A program made the translations under genes and the position numbers. 64,000 nucleotides of DNA from Ricinus communis (lineage: Eukaryota; Streptophyta; Magnoliopsida; Malpighiales; Euphorbiaceae): the NCBI RefSeq assembly GCF_019578655.1, contig NC_063263.1:9423001-9487000 (forward strand), given 5' to 3'. The notes under the pieces were generated by a model that was not told the origin of the DNA, ran no database searches, and saw only the letters and a list, made by a program, of their open reading frames with translations. Of this stretch, positions 46,346 to 59,400 are shown piece by piece; positions within the stretch are counted from its first letter, which is position 1; each line of letters begins with the position of its first letter.

Positions 46346-48466
46346 ATGTTCTATGGGGCAGTAGTATGGGATCCATGGCAAATAGTAGCACAAATAGTTT
46401 GTCTTCAATGCCTATATTATCTAACTCTTGGTTTATTTTTGTCTATTCTCGTCGGCACGCGTGTCTCTCGCATGAGCCTTGTTTATTTCTTTGATTTTGC
46501 TGCTATCACCACCTCTACTATCACTGGCTGGTGCGTCATTGCCTCCTTTCTTCTCACCTCTATCGCCGGGTAACTCTTTTTATTATTTCTTTTACTACTT
46601 GTATTTTTATTATTAACTGTCTGGTTAGTTCCACTTGTTATCTGAATTATGCTAGTTAAGTAGTTTTTTTTTAATGTTTTATTCTTTTAATTGTTTGTTA
46701 CTTCATTAGGTACCGTTAGCTTGATTGTTATAGTTAATGGGCTGCTTTTGTTTTGTTTAATTAGTTTTTCATGTTTCTCTTGTTAGTTTAGCTCACACAG
46801 TTTGATGACTATTATTAAGGTTTCACTTGAAAGTTTGTTAGTGGCTATCATCAGTGTGATTATGATTATAGATTGGCTATCTACTAGTTGATTATCATAC
46901 GTCAGTTTCCTGATCGATATTAGGAGGAAATTTAGCTTTTCATAGTGTCTGGTGTCTCTTTCTGATATGATATGCTCTTATTATACTGTATTATGCGTCG
47001 CATGGTTTTTTATGCCATGAAGTGGGTTCAAGCAAACAATCTGTTTTAATTTGAATTGGGTATTGGGAATACTATAAAGTCAGCTGTAAAACAATTTGTT
47101 GAGGCTAATGTGAACTATCTGTTTCAACATGAACTGAGAATCAGGTTTGAAGTGTCATTTTGGTCAGATAGTTTGAGCAGCTGCTCTTTCTCTCTGTGTT
47201 GAGATGCCATTTGTTTCTTCTTGCTGTTGTTTTTTAGTGCCAGAAATTCATCCCCTTAAAGAGTGATCTGAGTGCCTGAGCTTTTTCATGTTTGTATTTT
47301 GTATCTATTCTGGATGCACAGATATAGCAACATTTTTGTTCTTATTGTGTGTTAATCTTATACTTTGCTTATTTCTTTCCTCTGATTTGTGTAGAGCTGG
47401 ATTTATGCTTTACTTGATTGAGAGGGCTAAAAAGTGCTTAGATTTTTCTGCAACCCTCTACACCATTCATCTCTTCGTATGTATTGTATATGGAGGTTGG
47501 CCTTCTTCAGTAACTTGGTGGGTTGTCAGTGGTACTGGACTTGCAGTGATGGCTTTGCTTGGTGAATATCTCTGCATTAGACGTGAACTTAAAGAGATTC
47601 CAATCACACGATACCGGTCAAGTAAGAGCTGTTCTTACATATTTATCCTGAAAGTTTATTTTTATTTTCCAATGCTTCTTTTATGGCCTTTTCTTTCTGC
47701 AGAATACAATTATATATAAATAGCTACCTTTGTGAGGATGAATTTCTGTTTGATATCATCTTTTGTTGCCCAACATTTATCATTTGAAATATTGCTGGTA
47801 ATTTGGTCTGTGGCCTTAATAGGGCTGTAAATAAACTTGAGTTGTCTTATCCAGTAGTGTGCATCTATATAAAAAGAACTTCCGGTGTGAATGATGCTTC
47901 AAGTGGATTCATCAACTATAACACCCAATCCACATTGAAAAGTGATTGTGGGTTTGATGTACTTATAAGAGTCTAAATGAGTTACTACTAACACCTAGGG
48001 GTTGACTTTTGAGCCATGTTGGCAGGTCCAACCTCGCCTCTAGTTGTTAGGTCAGTAATTCATGCAGGCTCGGGCTTTACATCAACAGACTTGCTAAAGC
48101 AAATGTCTTAATTTTCTTTTGGACTAAAATGCTTATCAATTTTTCAAAAGCTCGTCCTGCATGTTATGTTTGAAGTCTATGCCAAGAGTTTTCCTTGCAT
48201 GAGTGTTTTCTAGACTTTGGAGAAATTTTATTGAAATTAGTTTAATCAAAACTACATTTGTTTTGCAAAATTAAGCAATGTGACTTTTCGTTTCAATCTC
48301 ATTGGGAGTGGCTAGCTTAGGGCTTTGGTCATAAAACCTCAATGCTCCCAAGCTGTTAGGGTTGAGGACTGAAGTGCTGAACCACTAGGTCAATGGCCAG
48401 GTTTGACTTTTAGTTTCTATTATACCTCGAATAATGATCTTAGACTCTTTCCTTGCAGATGTTTGA
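46346..48466 (+). CDS. SYS1: Protein SYS1 homologue (Golgi membrane protein)
   Basis: Three exons, 46346-46569, 47395-47621 and 48459-48466, give 152 residues. The protein starts MFYGAVVWDPWQIVAQIVCL and ends RYRSNV. Four hydrophobic membrane spans can be seen: QIVCLQCLYYLTLGLFLSIL, an FFDFAAITTSTITGWCVIAS stretch, LYTIHLFVCIVY, and VVSGTGLAVMALLGEYL. SYS1 is a small conserved Golgi protein that recruits the GTPase ARFRP1/Arl3 to trans-Golgi membranes. Length and topology fit the family. The final exon supplies only part of the Asn codon, Val and the stop, across an 837-bp intron. An alternative read-through of intron 2 would add 32 codons after the arginine-serine end. Confidence 0.92.
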
Positions 48467-49110
48467 TTTACAAGGATAACTCGACTGCAGGAACAGGCTT
48501 TGTTTTGTGACCATATTTGCTACTTATGTAATGGTTTCAAGGAGATCGTGCATGAAGCGTTTGAGATGTCAAATTGAAATTGTTATACACAAAATAGTTT
48601 CAGTCTAAATGTCTAATTCTTTTCTAAGCTGGAGGTAATGATAGAGAAATGTACATTGAAAATGGAGAAGGTTCGTAAAAGATGGAGAGATGGAGCATCT
48701 GAGACTAGGTATGAGTTGTGTCAGGAAACTCTTAATTATACATTTATAGGTGGTTTATGGGAAAGATGATGGCTGATGTTCTTCTGATATTATTTTTTGG
48801 TTCAATGCATTAGTTTTAGTGACATTTTGATGATTCCATGTATGCCCATGAACTGAGAGAATTTCATTGGTTATATCTACAGATCTATAGGGCTGGTAAA
48901 CTGACATTCATTTTTTCAATCTTTATGATAGGATTTGTTTTTAAGCTACTTGACATGGTAAAGTTGAGTTGGAAGTCCTAGCTTATATTAGGTGAATCAC
49001 TTGGTGATTTAAGAATTGGTTAGGGTAAACTTTGGTTTGGTGTTTTGGACATTATGGTTAATTTCTTGATTGTTGCTTGGGCTACTTGAAATCCTTGTCA
49101 TCATTATAGC

Positions 49111-49134
49111 TCTCCCTCTCTCTCTCTCTCTCTT
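49111..49134 (+). repeat. (CT)n microsatellite
   Basis: A run of CT dinucleotides with one early interruption, just upstream of the 20-bp minisatellite. Confidence 0.9.
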
Positions 49135-49140
49135 TCAAAC

Positions 49141-49206
49141 ACATGCCTGTGCATTTGCACACATGCCTGTGCATTTGCACACATGCCTGTGCATTTGCAC
49201 ACATGC
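49141..49206 (+). repeat. 20-bp minisatellite, 3.3 copies
   Basis: The unit acatgcctgtgcatttgcac occurs three times without any difference (49141, 49161, 49181) and is followed by a partial acatgc. Perfect identity suggests recent slippage expansion. Confidence 0.97.
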
Positions 49207-51486
49207 ATAACACACTCTCTCTCGTTCACGCGCATGCCATCTCTTCTAATGCATAAATATATGCCATTTCTTTCAATAATAGGAGTAGGTTTAGGTTTAG
49301 GAAGGCATGATGGATACAGCCACATCTCAGTGTTACTGAGCACTATAACAGTGAAAGATAAAGATATGAGATGGCAGAGTTGGGAGTAAAGAGGATCGTA
49401 TATGGGGATGGCACTTCATATACTCATCTCCTGTCAGCCTTTGTTAAAATTCCATCCATTTGTAACCATCAGTAAGATGAAGTGTGTTTGCTCATTAACT
49501 CTGAATATCAGAGGCAACAAGCCATGGATTGCTGACTTTCCTTGTAGAAAGAAGAAACTTGGTCAGTTATACCAAACATGGATTTTAGCGTAAACCTGTG
49601 TAGGGTTGGTTAATTATAAGCAACAGATTGTGTCATTTGGATGTTAGAATCCAATTCTTCTGAAGAAACATTCAATTACTTCAGAAGTATAGACAAAATG
49701 ATATCCTCTCGTTCCTCATTTCACGCCTGTTTTACCTTAAAAAAAAAAACTGTGGAGTGCTTTGTTGTTGTTATTGATCGATGCATATTAATTGATTGGT
49801 TTCCAGCAGCTTTTGAATTACTGAGTTACTTCATCAATCACATTCAAATTATAAATATAATTTTCTTTCCTTTACACATACAACCGCTAACACATTAACT
49901 ACCATCTGTGCTCATCGTGGAGATGGAGCAAGAGAATCACATGAGAAACATCAGAATCACACTTAATGATCCTGAGAGAGAAAGAGAGAGATAGAATGTG
50001 TGATACAAAAGGGCAGTGTAGAATTTATGAGTATCACAAAGCTGAATTTATAGAGCATAGCATAAAACCAAGAACCAGTAATGTTCATGAGATTAATAGT
50101 GCTTCTTTTTTGCTCAATTTTGAATCTTGTTGCTTCTTTGGAAATGGCTAATGAGCAGGCAGATGTAGTTGCTGTGGGTGATTGCTTGTATAGGTAATAG
50201 TGCCGAGAACTCATTGATTAGCCCTAAGATCAAAACTACTAACCAGTTTTACCTATTTAATGAAGCTATTGGTGAGAGGTTAAGGTTTCCTTTTTCATGT
50301 TTATCCTTGTTTGTTGGAGTCACCACAGATTATAGGGCTACATGAACATAAAGTAGTGAGTGGCTTATTAATAAAGTGTTGAGGTTCCTCTCTAGTCCTG
50401 AATTAAGGAGCTACACGTGATATTTTATTTAGTGTTTGAGCATCATGTGAAAGCTTTTTGGATCAAAGTAGGGCGTAAGACAGAGTAGAATATGTCCATG
50501 ATTTTCATTTGTTTTAACAATCACTTGCTTGCTGCTGCTGCAAATTTGATATTTTTATTCTCTAGGTTTGTACTAAATCTTAAAAGTTCAGATTGCAAAT
50601 GGGTGACGTCTAAATATGGTTAATGGTAAAGACAAAGGCTTATGAGGCTGTTTTTGATTAATGAACCCGCAACTGTTTGACTGTCCATCTTCTTTTGGGC
50701 TAAAGAGAGAAGAAAAAAAAAGTATTCATATTTTTGTCTACTGACGACTACAAGAGATTCAATAGAGGGTCCACTTGGATAGCCCTGGATTTTATATGAA
50801 GGTGAATTTTGGATCTGTATTTCAAGTGAACCGGTTAGATCTGCTCATGTTCCTCTTTTTTCTTTTTTTCCTGTAGCTATTTTTTTGAAATTTGACTAGT
50901 TATATTTTCTAAAAAAGTAATAATAATTAAAAAATATATATTCAAAAGTAGGTGCTTCATATCATCCTCCTCTCTATGGCTGCAGTTCTTGAGACAACCT
51001 TGTTACAGTTGTGGTTTTCGTGCTTAGATTGGAAATTTCTGATTTTTCTATTGTTCTTTAACATGGTCTGACTTGCTACAGGAATGGAGCATTGATTATG
51101 TGCCCTCACTTTGCCTTATTGATATGAGTTTCAGGATTGGCCGTTTTCTATGTTAACCATTTTTTGGTACACGAGGCACAATGAAGAACATAAAACATCC
51201 ACAGTTTTCTTCTGTTTTACAAAATATAATTAAAATAAGCAAGTGAACTTACTTGTAAGATATAAACTTCAAAATCTCTTGTCAAAAAGAGCGTACTTCT
51301 CATCTATTTTAATAAAGAAAGAGCAATATTTTTCATTGCCTTGCATTCCCGGCAAACAGAAAAATGAAAGAAAGGTCCTCTCCTTGCTCTAGCTCTCTCT
51401 TCCTATCTATCATGCCATGATCTGAAAAGGGTTAGTTAACTTTTCATTTCTTTCCATTGTCCTACTTAATTAAGTCTTCTGGGAGG

Positions 51487-54400
51487 TCATGCCTGTGACT
51501 TCCACAAGGCCGAAATGTCGGTAACAGCTTCTCCAACTGAAAGGTAGAGTCCATTTAATCCAAATGAATCCAATATTTTAGACTCTTGTAGTTTTTCCAT
51601 CACACTTCCAACAGGATTAACTAATACAAGCTGCATGAGAAAATAGATTTAATCAAGTTATATTACCGAAATGTATGCTTGGATATTGACCCGGACAATA
51701 TTTTTGTTTGGTCATACAGTATTTAGATATATACCTGAAGGGTTCTTTTATCCAGCATCTTTCTGAGTTCGCATACAAAATCAATACCACTTGTGTCTAT
51801 TGCTGTCACAGCTGAAATCACGGTAAAGATTTTGTTAGTAATGGTACCAAAAAGGTGTCCTGAAACTCATTGCATGAGTAACTACTTTTAGTTGTAATTG
51901 AGATGCTAATAATTTTCCTCATACATTTCACTTATGTAAGAAGCGCTTAGATGCAAAAGCGATTCTACTACTGGAATGCATAAATTGCTACTGACATGGA
52001 AAAAGATCCTTGTTCTACTGAACAATTCTCTTAGACAAAAAGCAATTTACCTGTCATGTCCAGAATTATGCATTTAAGTGGGCTTTCATTATTTGCTTTT
52101 ATCCTCTCTTCTTCCTCACGAACCCATCTAAGTATCCTGCAATAGAAGATCCTTTATTTCAGAATAGCATAACCCGATTACTTACTAAAATAATATATAG
52201 CAATGATAGTCTAATAATGAACTTGCATAGCAGCATTTTAAGTATTAAGAAGTATGGTGTACTAACCTTTCTTGGAGGTATGTCGAATTTGCAAAGTAGA
52301 TGGGAGACTCAATAGCAAGTATGAGAATTGAAGGAACTCTTAGAGCTTCTCTGTATCTGTTGAGGCTCTGGTATATCTGAGTTCCTGGTATGTTTCCCAT
52401 AATTACAGTGTTTGGTCTAGTGACATGCAGTAAAATCTTGAATACTGAGACCCCAACCTGAATTCCGAGCCAAGAAGATATCAGATGTTTAAACAAATAC
52501 AGCCATTCATACTCAAGAGAAAGATCTTGATCAACTCTAAAAAGTCATCTATATTTCCCAAAACTAAAAGAATTTGAACAGAAAATACATTTCTCCCTTC
52601 TAGTATTTTCCCAGACATAGGATAAGCAAAGGAAACAGAGAGCTTACCGCAATAGCAAGACCCAAGGGCACTGAAATGAATAGAACACCCAAGAAGGAGC
52701 ACAAACAAGCAAAGAAATCAAGTTTGTCAAGTTTCCACAATTCATATGCACCCCGATAATCAATTAGTCCAATCACAGCTGTTATGATGATGGCTGCCAG
52801 TATTACATTGGGCGTGTAGTAAAAGAGCGGCATAAGAAACAACAGAGTCACAAGCACAGCTGAAGCCATTACTATGTTCGAAACTGCTGTCTGTGCTCCA
52901 GCATTGTAGTTGACTGCAGATCGAGAAAATGACCCTGAAAGACCAATTGAGAAATGGTGGTTCAGAAGTTAGGAATGTCAGGCTGCCAAGAAAGCATTAA
53001 GTATATAAAGGATCATCACCTGTTGTAACATAGCATGAAGAACAAGAACCGGCCATGTTCATGATACCAATAGCCATCATTTCTTTGTTACCATCAACTT
53101 GATAGTTCTTTATAGCAGCAAATGTTCTGCCTACAGCAATTCCTTCCTGGGGATACAAAAGGAAGACTAAAAGATTTAGCGATGAATAGGATTAGCTTGA
53201 AAGGAACCTAAGATGCTGAGATTATACCTATTGTAAAAAAAAAAGGTTTTAATTGCCTGTTTTGAGCAACTTACAGTGAGCGATAGAATTCCAGTTACTA
53301 TGCCAGTTTTGATTGCGACAGCAAGCAAAGGACCATTAAAATATAGCATGTTTGTTGAAGGTGGATTCAAACCCTTTGGCAAATGACCAATCTGTTAAGC
53401 AGAAAAGGAATTCAATTTAGAGAACTTATGTGCATAAAGCACTAGTACAATCGGATGCTCATTTACTAGCAGCAAGCTTAAGCTTGACATTCTTACAATT
53501 GAGATTCCTTGAATCTTTGATTTGAGGCAGAAAACCAATAGGGTTGAGACAATAACTGATGTTAGTGGTGCTGCTGCTGATACCCAGAACAGCTTTGGGT
53601 TCTTCATGCTCTGTGCCAAACAAAATTGTAAATTTTAAAAACTATACTCAATGATGTGATAGAGATATGCAAACTATCTTTTTGAAAGAAGAATGGAGAT
53701 ACTTACAATATGCCTTGTTGTCAATAGGAACAGCAGGAAACAGACGCCCATAACAATGGTTTGCCAGGACCACTGCAAATTAATTACTGTTAATTTTTTA
53801 TATGCAACTCTCAAAAGACAGTCCGATTTAATTCCATTCAACAATCTGACCCGAAAAAAGAACTTTTAAAATGAGGAAAGAAATTATCTTTGAGCATACT
53901 TCTACTAATTACATATTACATTAGTTAGTATCAACAAATATTTCTATTCTGTGAGAAAATTACCTCATCTTTGTGAGTGAAAACAGAGGCCATAACAGGA
54001 ACAAATTGCATCTTGCTAGTGAAGTGAACAATCCCAAGCAACCCTTTTAGCTGTTGCAGTGAAACAATGATGGCTGCACCAGCCATAAACCCAACAAGAG
54101 TGGCCCGTGATAGAAAATCAATAATAAAACCTAACCTGAAATCATTAAAACAAAAACAAAAAAGTCACATTTAAGAACAAAAGAACCATGTTTCCTTCAA
54201 CCATACAATTTTGTAAAAGAAAATGACAGTGCTTAAAGTTGCTACAAATTTCAGTGTATCTCAATATTTCCCAAGAAAAGCAAGTCTTTATGGGAACTAT
54301 AGAAATTTAATAAAAGTCAACATCAACAGAAGCTCTTAGCACAAAATTCCAAGAAAACCCATAGCTATCAAATTCTTATAAAAAGGAAAGGTGATAGAAT

Positions 54401-55655
54401 CTTTACCTTAGTAGACCTAAAGAAGCCTGAAAAACACCAGCAAAGAAGGTAGCAGTGAAGGCTAATTTCAGATAAAGAATTTGATCATCAGTTGGAGAAA
54501 CTGCCTCACTAAGCATAGAACCCATCACCAATGATGCAATAGATACTGGACCAACACCAAGGTGCCTTGAGCTTCCAAGAATTGAGTATATCAATGGAGG
54601 TACAAAGCTTGAATCTACATCAAAATAACCCATTATAAATTTTCATTTTAAAAAGAATCACAGAAATTCAAACATTCTCCATTTGTTCATAAGGAAATCC
54701 TATATCAATGCTTACATAACCCAATAATAGGTGGCAAATTTGCTAGTTTTGCATAACTGATTCCCTGCAATATAGAAAGAACTATATCAGATCACTGGAA
54801 AGAAAGAAGCATTCACATTCAATTTACAGTTAACCCAGGTAAAGTCTTTTCTTAAAATTTTTTAATAACAATATTAATAAAATAAAAGGCCATTAAAAAT
54901 TATCTTCATCAAGTGAATGCCACTGAAAATAACCATGTCATATCAATGTTCTCTTTTTATAAAAATAGAAAAGATAAAAGAACAAATAAAGTTCACATGA
55001 GTTGCTAATACAAGAATCATGCTCCTAGATAAAACAAGAACAGAATATAATGAGAACAAAAATTCACCAATAAAAATAAACCCATTTCACACTAGCCACT
55101 ACAACACTGAATTAAAAAGTTAACTTCCAGACTAATGATCCAAAAAACAAAAGCTCAAAGGAATATATGGCAGCACCAACTCAGAATTCTTTGTCCACAA
55201 AACTCATAAATCAATATGTATATGTACATGCATGTATATATATATATATATATTATATACAAACGACACATATCTTACATATATGCATAATTTATGGTAC
55301 TAACCTGAGGAATTGCAAGACTGGCAATGGTGAGACCAGAAATGATATCAGACCTGAAGAGCTTTAAACTATACTGAGGACCCCACTGAAAGATGGGAAA
55401 CAAGAATTGAAGACCCAAAATCAGTTTCTTAGACCATGTTTGGTTCTTGAATCTATAGAGAGGATCGTCAGGGAAAAAGATCTCAGCGAGCCTTTGTTTC
55501 AGTTTTTGGAAGGAGGGTTTTTTGGGTGGCAAGCAAACACTGTGTATCTCCATGGTTGTTTGTGGCATTACTACCGTTGCTGCTTGATCATTAGCAATTC
55601 TGAGACCGGTGTCGTGACAAGGGACATCTTCTACTCTATTAGAGTTTACAACCAT
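51487..55655 (-). CDS. SULTR3;4: SULTR3;4-like sulfate/phosphate transporter (SPDT type)
   Basis: Thirteen exons on the minus strand join in frame to 662 residues: 55655-55305, 54764-54716, 54614-54407, 54135-53964, 53772-53707, 53610-53497, 53391-53275, 53146-53020, 52934-52648, 52457-52267, 52136-52051, 51811-51735 and 51630-51487. After a cytosolic N-terminus come [16 protein letters not shown], then [17 protein letters not shown] and [19 protein letters not shown], the conserved sulfate-permease block, and about 10-12 membrane spans. The C-terminal STAS domain begins near residue 515 and contains [19 protein letters not shown] (IDTSG at 594-598). SULTR3;4 has been described as a phosphorus-distribution transporter in rice and Arabidopsis; substrate cannot be told from sequence by eye. 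All GT-AG sites are canonical. Confidence 0.94.
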
Positions 55656-55748
55656 TCTTTTCTTTTCTGTTTCTTTTTCCTTTTAGCAAAAGCTATAACA
55701 GAGAAGTGGAAACTCAATCTGTTGAAGGAAGCGATCGGCATGGTTTCA

Positions 55749-55756
55749 ATTTATAG
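55749..55756 (-). promoter_or_regulatory. Probable TATA box of the SULTR3;4 gene
   Basis: On the minus strand CTATAAAT lies 94 bp upstream of the ATG, which would place the start site near 55720 with a leader of about 65 bases. No other TATA-like word lies in a better position. Confidence 0.55.
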
Positions 55757-56042
55757 AGAGACTTACATGAAGAAAGAGGGAGGAATATGTGTCAGGATGG
55801 CAGTTACCAAGCAGTTGTCTGCATTTGTTGGGTAGGGGCATTTTGGTCATTTACTTGTGTTTCTTTTTTGAAAATAAGTTGTTTTTATTTAATATTAGAA
55901 GGAAAAGAAAAAACTTTCATATATAACACTTAATTGCTGGGCTCACTTTTAAAATAGTCTAATTAACCATTATTAAAAGTTTAGTAAAATCCCATGTGTT
56001 TTTTGGTATGGGGGTAGTTTGGTCATGCTGAGTGCTTGGGGT

Positions 56043-56044
<2 letters not shown>

Positions 56045-56073
<29 letters not shown>
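56045..56073. repeat. (AT)n microsatellite
   Basis: A run of TA/AT dinucleotides upstream of the SULTR3;4 gene. Confidence 0.9.
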
Positions 56074-56077
<4 letters not shown>

Positions 56078-56355
56078 TTGGTTGGGAATGTAGATTTTAT
56101 TTAAATGCTTTTTGTTTTTTTATAATAACTTTTTTGTAAAAAGGTGTGTGATTGTCAAATTCATAATCCCCACAATTATTCCATTTTATATATTTTTTTG
56201 TTTAGTAGAATAACAAATTAGTTAAAGCAGAAACAAATGCACCTACAAACTTAGTGGTGGGTCGTAAATATATCTCTTTAGTTTTGCCTAAAACTCAAAT
56301 AAAAGCAGGTTATCTGAATCTTAGACAATTATTTCCTTTTACTAATTTTCACAAC

Positions 56356-56357
<2 letters not shown>

Positions 56358-56411
<54 letters not shown>
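56358..56411. repeat. (AT)n microsatellite, about 27 units
   Basis: The longest uninterrupted AT dinucleotide run in the window. Confidence 0.95.
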
Positions 56412-56414
<3 letters not shown>

Positions 56415-59400
56415 AGATGACTTGGATATATAATTATTAATAATCTAAACTAAGTATGTATGGCTTATATTCCTTTTAAAGCATAATTAGTGCTTATTTT
56501 GATATCTAACTCAAATTGGAAATGCATTTACTTTTAGATAAATTAACAAAAGTTTATAATAAGATAAAAAAAAAAATAACTATCTCTTATTATATATTTC
56601 ACACCTTCAATTAAATAATGTGATCACTTATATAAAAAGATAATATGATGATTACTAATTAAAATTTATTATATTTTATTATTTTATACTATATAAGACT
56701 TATTAGATTGTAGCTGCATAACAGGAATAGTAATTTTTTGTAACTCAATTACGCTTATTACTAACTCCTACTAATATTTATAGATTGTGGATATAAGACA
56801 TTAAACTTAGATTTTCTTATTTTAAAAATAAAAATATCAACCGTGTTTGATTGGCCGATAAATAAAATTTGTACACTTAAGTAAAGCAAAATATGTTGGA
56901 TGAAGTCTCTCTAAAGAATTCTATCTTGAACAATTAATTTTTGGGGAGACTCACACTTCCAGGATTAACATTGACAGCAAAGTATTATAGTATTATAAAG
57001 GTCTTGAAGATTGATTTTCGAAATATGGGCAAACTGTTTATCAAAATTTCTGGAAGTCCTTCTCTTGTAATGGAACTGTTTAAAGTGTTTTTTCATGTCA
57101 GAAAGTTGACCATAGATTGTAGGATTTCTGGAGAAGATATCAAAAGATTTTTGTGAAGCCAATGGAATACCTTTTTGTAGCTATGAAATCAATGCATAGT
57201 TTGCTACAGTTTAGTGTTCTTTTCTTCTTTTGGGTTTTTCTTGTGTAACATAATATTGTATGTCCTCAGTATCATAGACACATGCACATATTGTCTTATA
57301 TATATATATGATTATGTGGGTATTCTTTTGTCAAAAGAATAGCTTAGTGACAAGGTTGGGACTTCGCCGTTCTGTACTTCTGTCGATAAGGATTGATGTA
57401 AGAGAAATTCAATTCGTACAATCTTTCTAATTATCAATTCTCCAATTACCTATGTGCCCACACATCTATTCAATTGTGGAGCTCACTATATTTTGAGGTT
57501 ATGATTAATTAGTCTACGAAGCTTAATTAATATTTTGAACAACTCATGTCTTCAATAATTTGTTGGGGAATCGAGTACTGACACTTTTTTGAAAATTAAA
57601 TGTATTTGTAAATACGGTACGTGTTTTAATATTTTATTATTTTATTTTTATCAATGCAGTTTAAATATTTTTAAAATAATTCGAGAGATATATTATTAAT
57701 AATTTATATTTAAATTTACTAATTTAATAATCGCTGTCTTTTCATTTATGTCAATTGCTTGTAATATTTATCATCATTTAGTTTTTTATTAATTTAACTT
57801 TCATTTAAAATCATTCATATCAAATTCTTTTTACATTCATAAAAAAAAATCAATTTTTATGTATTTTAGATAGCACAATGTCACAAAATTCCATTCTTAG
57901 TCATATCCTTAGTAAAAATTAATCTAAAATGATACATTAATAGCAATTAATAATATGAATGCAAACTACTAAAATTCTAACTCTTACAATGCTAAGATAT
58001 CATATCAAAAAAGGAAACCACCACAGGGCCTCTTCAAAATTGCAGATTACATATAGTTAAATTTTATAACTTCTTTAATATATGAATATATTTAATGTGA
58101 TTTGATATATTTTCACAATATAAATATATGATATCTTTTTTCACTATAAAAAGACATCATATAATTTAAGTCGTGAAGATATAGAAGCAAAACTTACTTA
58201 CTCCTTTTAAAGCTGATGTGGCGAGAGAAAAGGTGGCAATAACTTTCCTGTTTTACCCATATCGTCTTAACCTCTTAAGCCACATAGACCATCTTTTTTG
58301 TCTTTATCAACCAATCATATAAACCAGAATATATTACTTATTCTCCGTTTTTATTGCCAAGACATACATCACTAAAGTATGATATAAAAATTTAAATAAT
58401 AATATAAATTATTATTATTAATTTTATTTTAATTATAAAATTTTAATTTATTTTATTTAATTATTTAATTTTGATTTTAATTATAATTTAATATTTAGTA
58501 ATAAAAGATTGACACGGAATATTTTTTTATTAACTATTTTTATAAAAATATTTTATTTATAAAAGTGACTAAATTGACTCATAATTTAAATTAAGTTATA
58601 AAATAAAATAAATTAAATTTTATAATTAAATACAAAATTTAGTAACCGTCAGATCTTAGAAAATGCTCCAAAGTGTAAATAGAATCGCTTAGGATCCATT
58701 ATATATTAGCTTGCTGGGTTAATGTGATTTATCAGCGATAAACCTTTACCCACTAAAAATATTCTTGATTATAAAATATTAATCTTTGCAGCCATTAACA
58801 TCTAATGCCGGTTAGTGAATCTTTGATGCTTAATTATTAAGCTCACAAGTTGGGATCTACAAATCTGGCAAAAACAGGATTAATGTACGATTTAAACAAG
58901 GAAATAAATAAAATTAAATAAATATAGAATGTAAATAATAATTTATTAGATATTTAGGTGTATTGAAATTCAACTTATTGTATTAAGATACATTCAAACC
59001 CTTAATTCTTTTTTTTTTTTCCTGTATTTGCTAATAAAAAGATTAAATTAAAGGGTGATGAATGAGGAAATTCGAAGTTAAAAGGGTGTTATAATTCTCA
59101 CTTCCCTACTTGAGAAGAGCTGAAGAGTAATGGAATATGTCATGTTCCATTTTAGCTCCCTATTGAACTAAATGGGTATTCAATCATGGCCGTCCATTCG
59201 ACGTAGCTTGAAACCATTTCATAAATTCTATCCGTGCACTTTTTCTTTTCTCTTTTCTACTTTTGTCCATTTTTATTCCATAGTAAAGTTTCCCTTGGAA
59301 TTCAATTTGTCAACTGAATGGTTCTGCAATGGGTCCAATTTAGTGCTCCTTATGAAACTTCAAATTCTCCATTCTCTTTTTCGTTTTCTTTAAAAAAAAA

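Larger units (their letters stand above)
48600..51486. other. Intergenic DNA between convergent SYS1 and SULTR3;4
   Basis: The flanks hold the 3' UTRs of two genes that point towards each other. Between them are a CT microsatellite, a 20-bp minisatellite and ordinary AT-rich DNA. Open frames (49104-49343 minus, 49183-49389 plus, 49641-49898 plus, 49963-50214 minus) are short and show no family features. No RNA gene was recognised. Confidence 0.55.

Noticed and set aside
48290..48420. SINE-like sequence in SYS1 intron 2 (accactaggtcaatggcc)
   Set aside because: It faintly recalls tRNA-derived SINE promoter boxes on the minus strand, but no clear A and B boxes or poly-A end could be placed.
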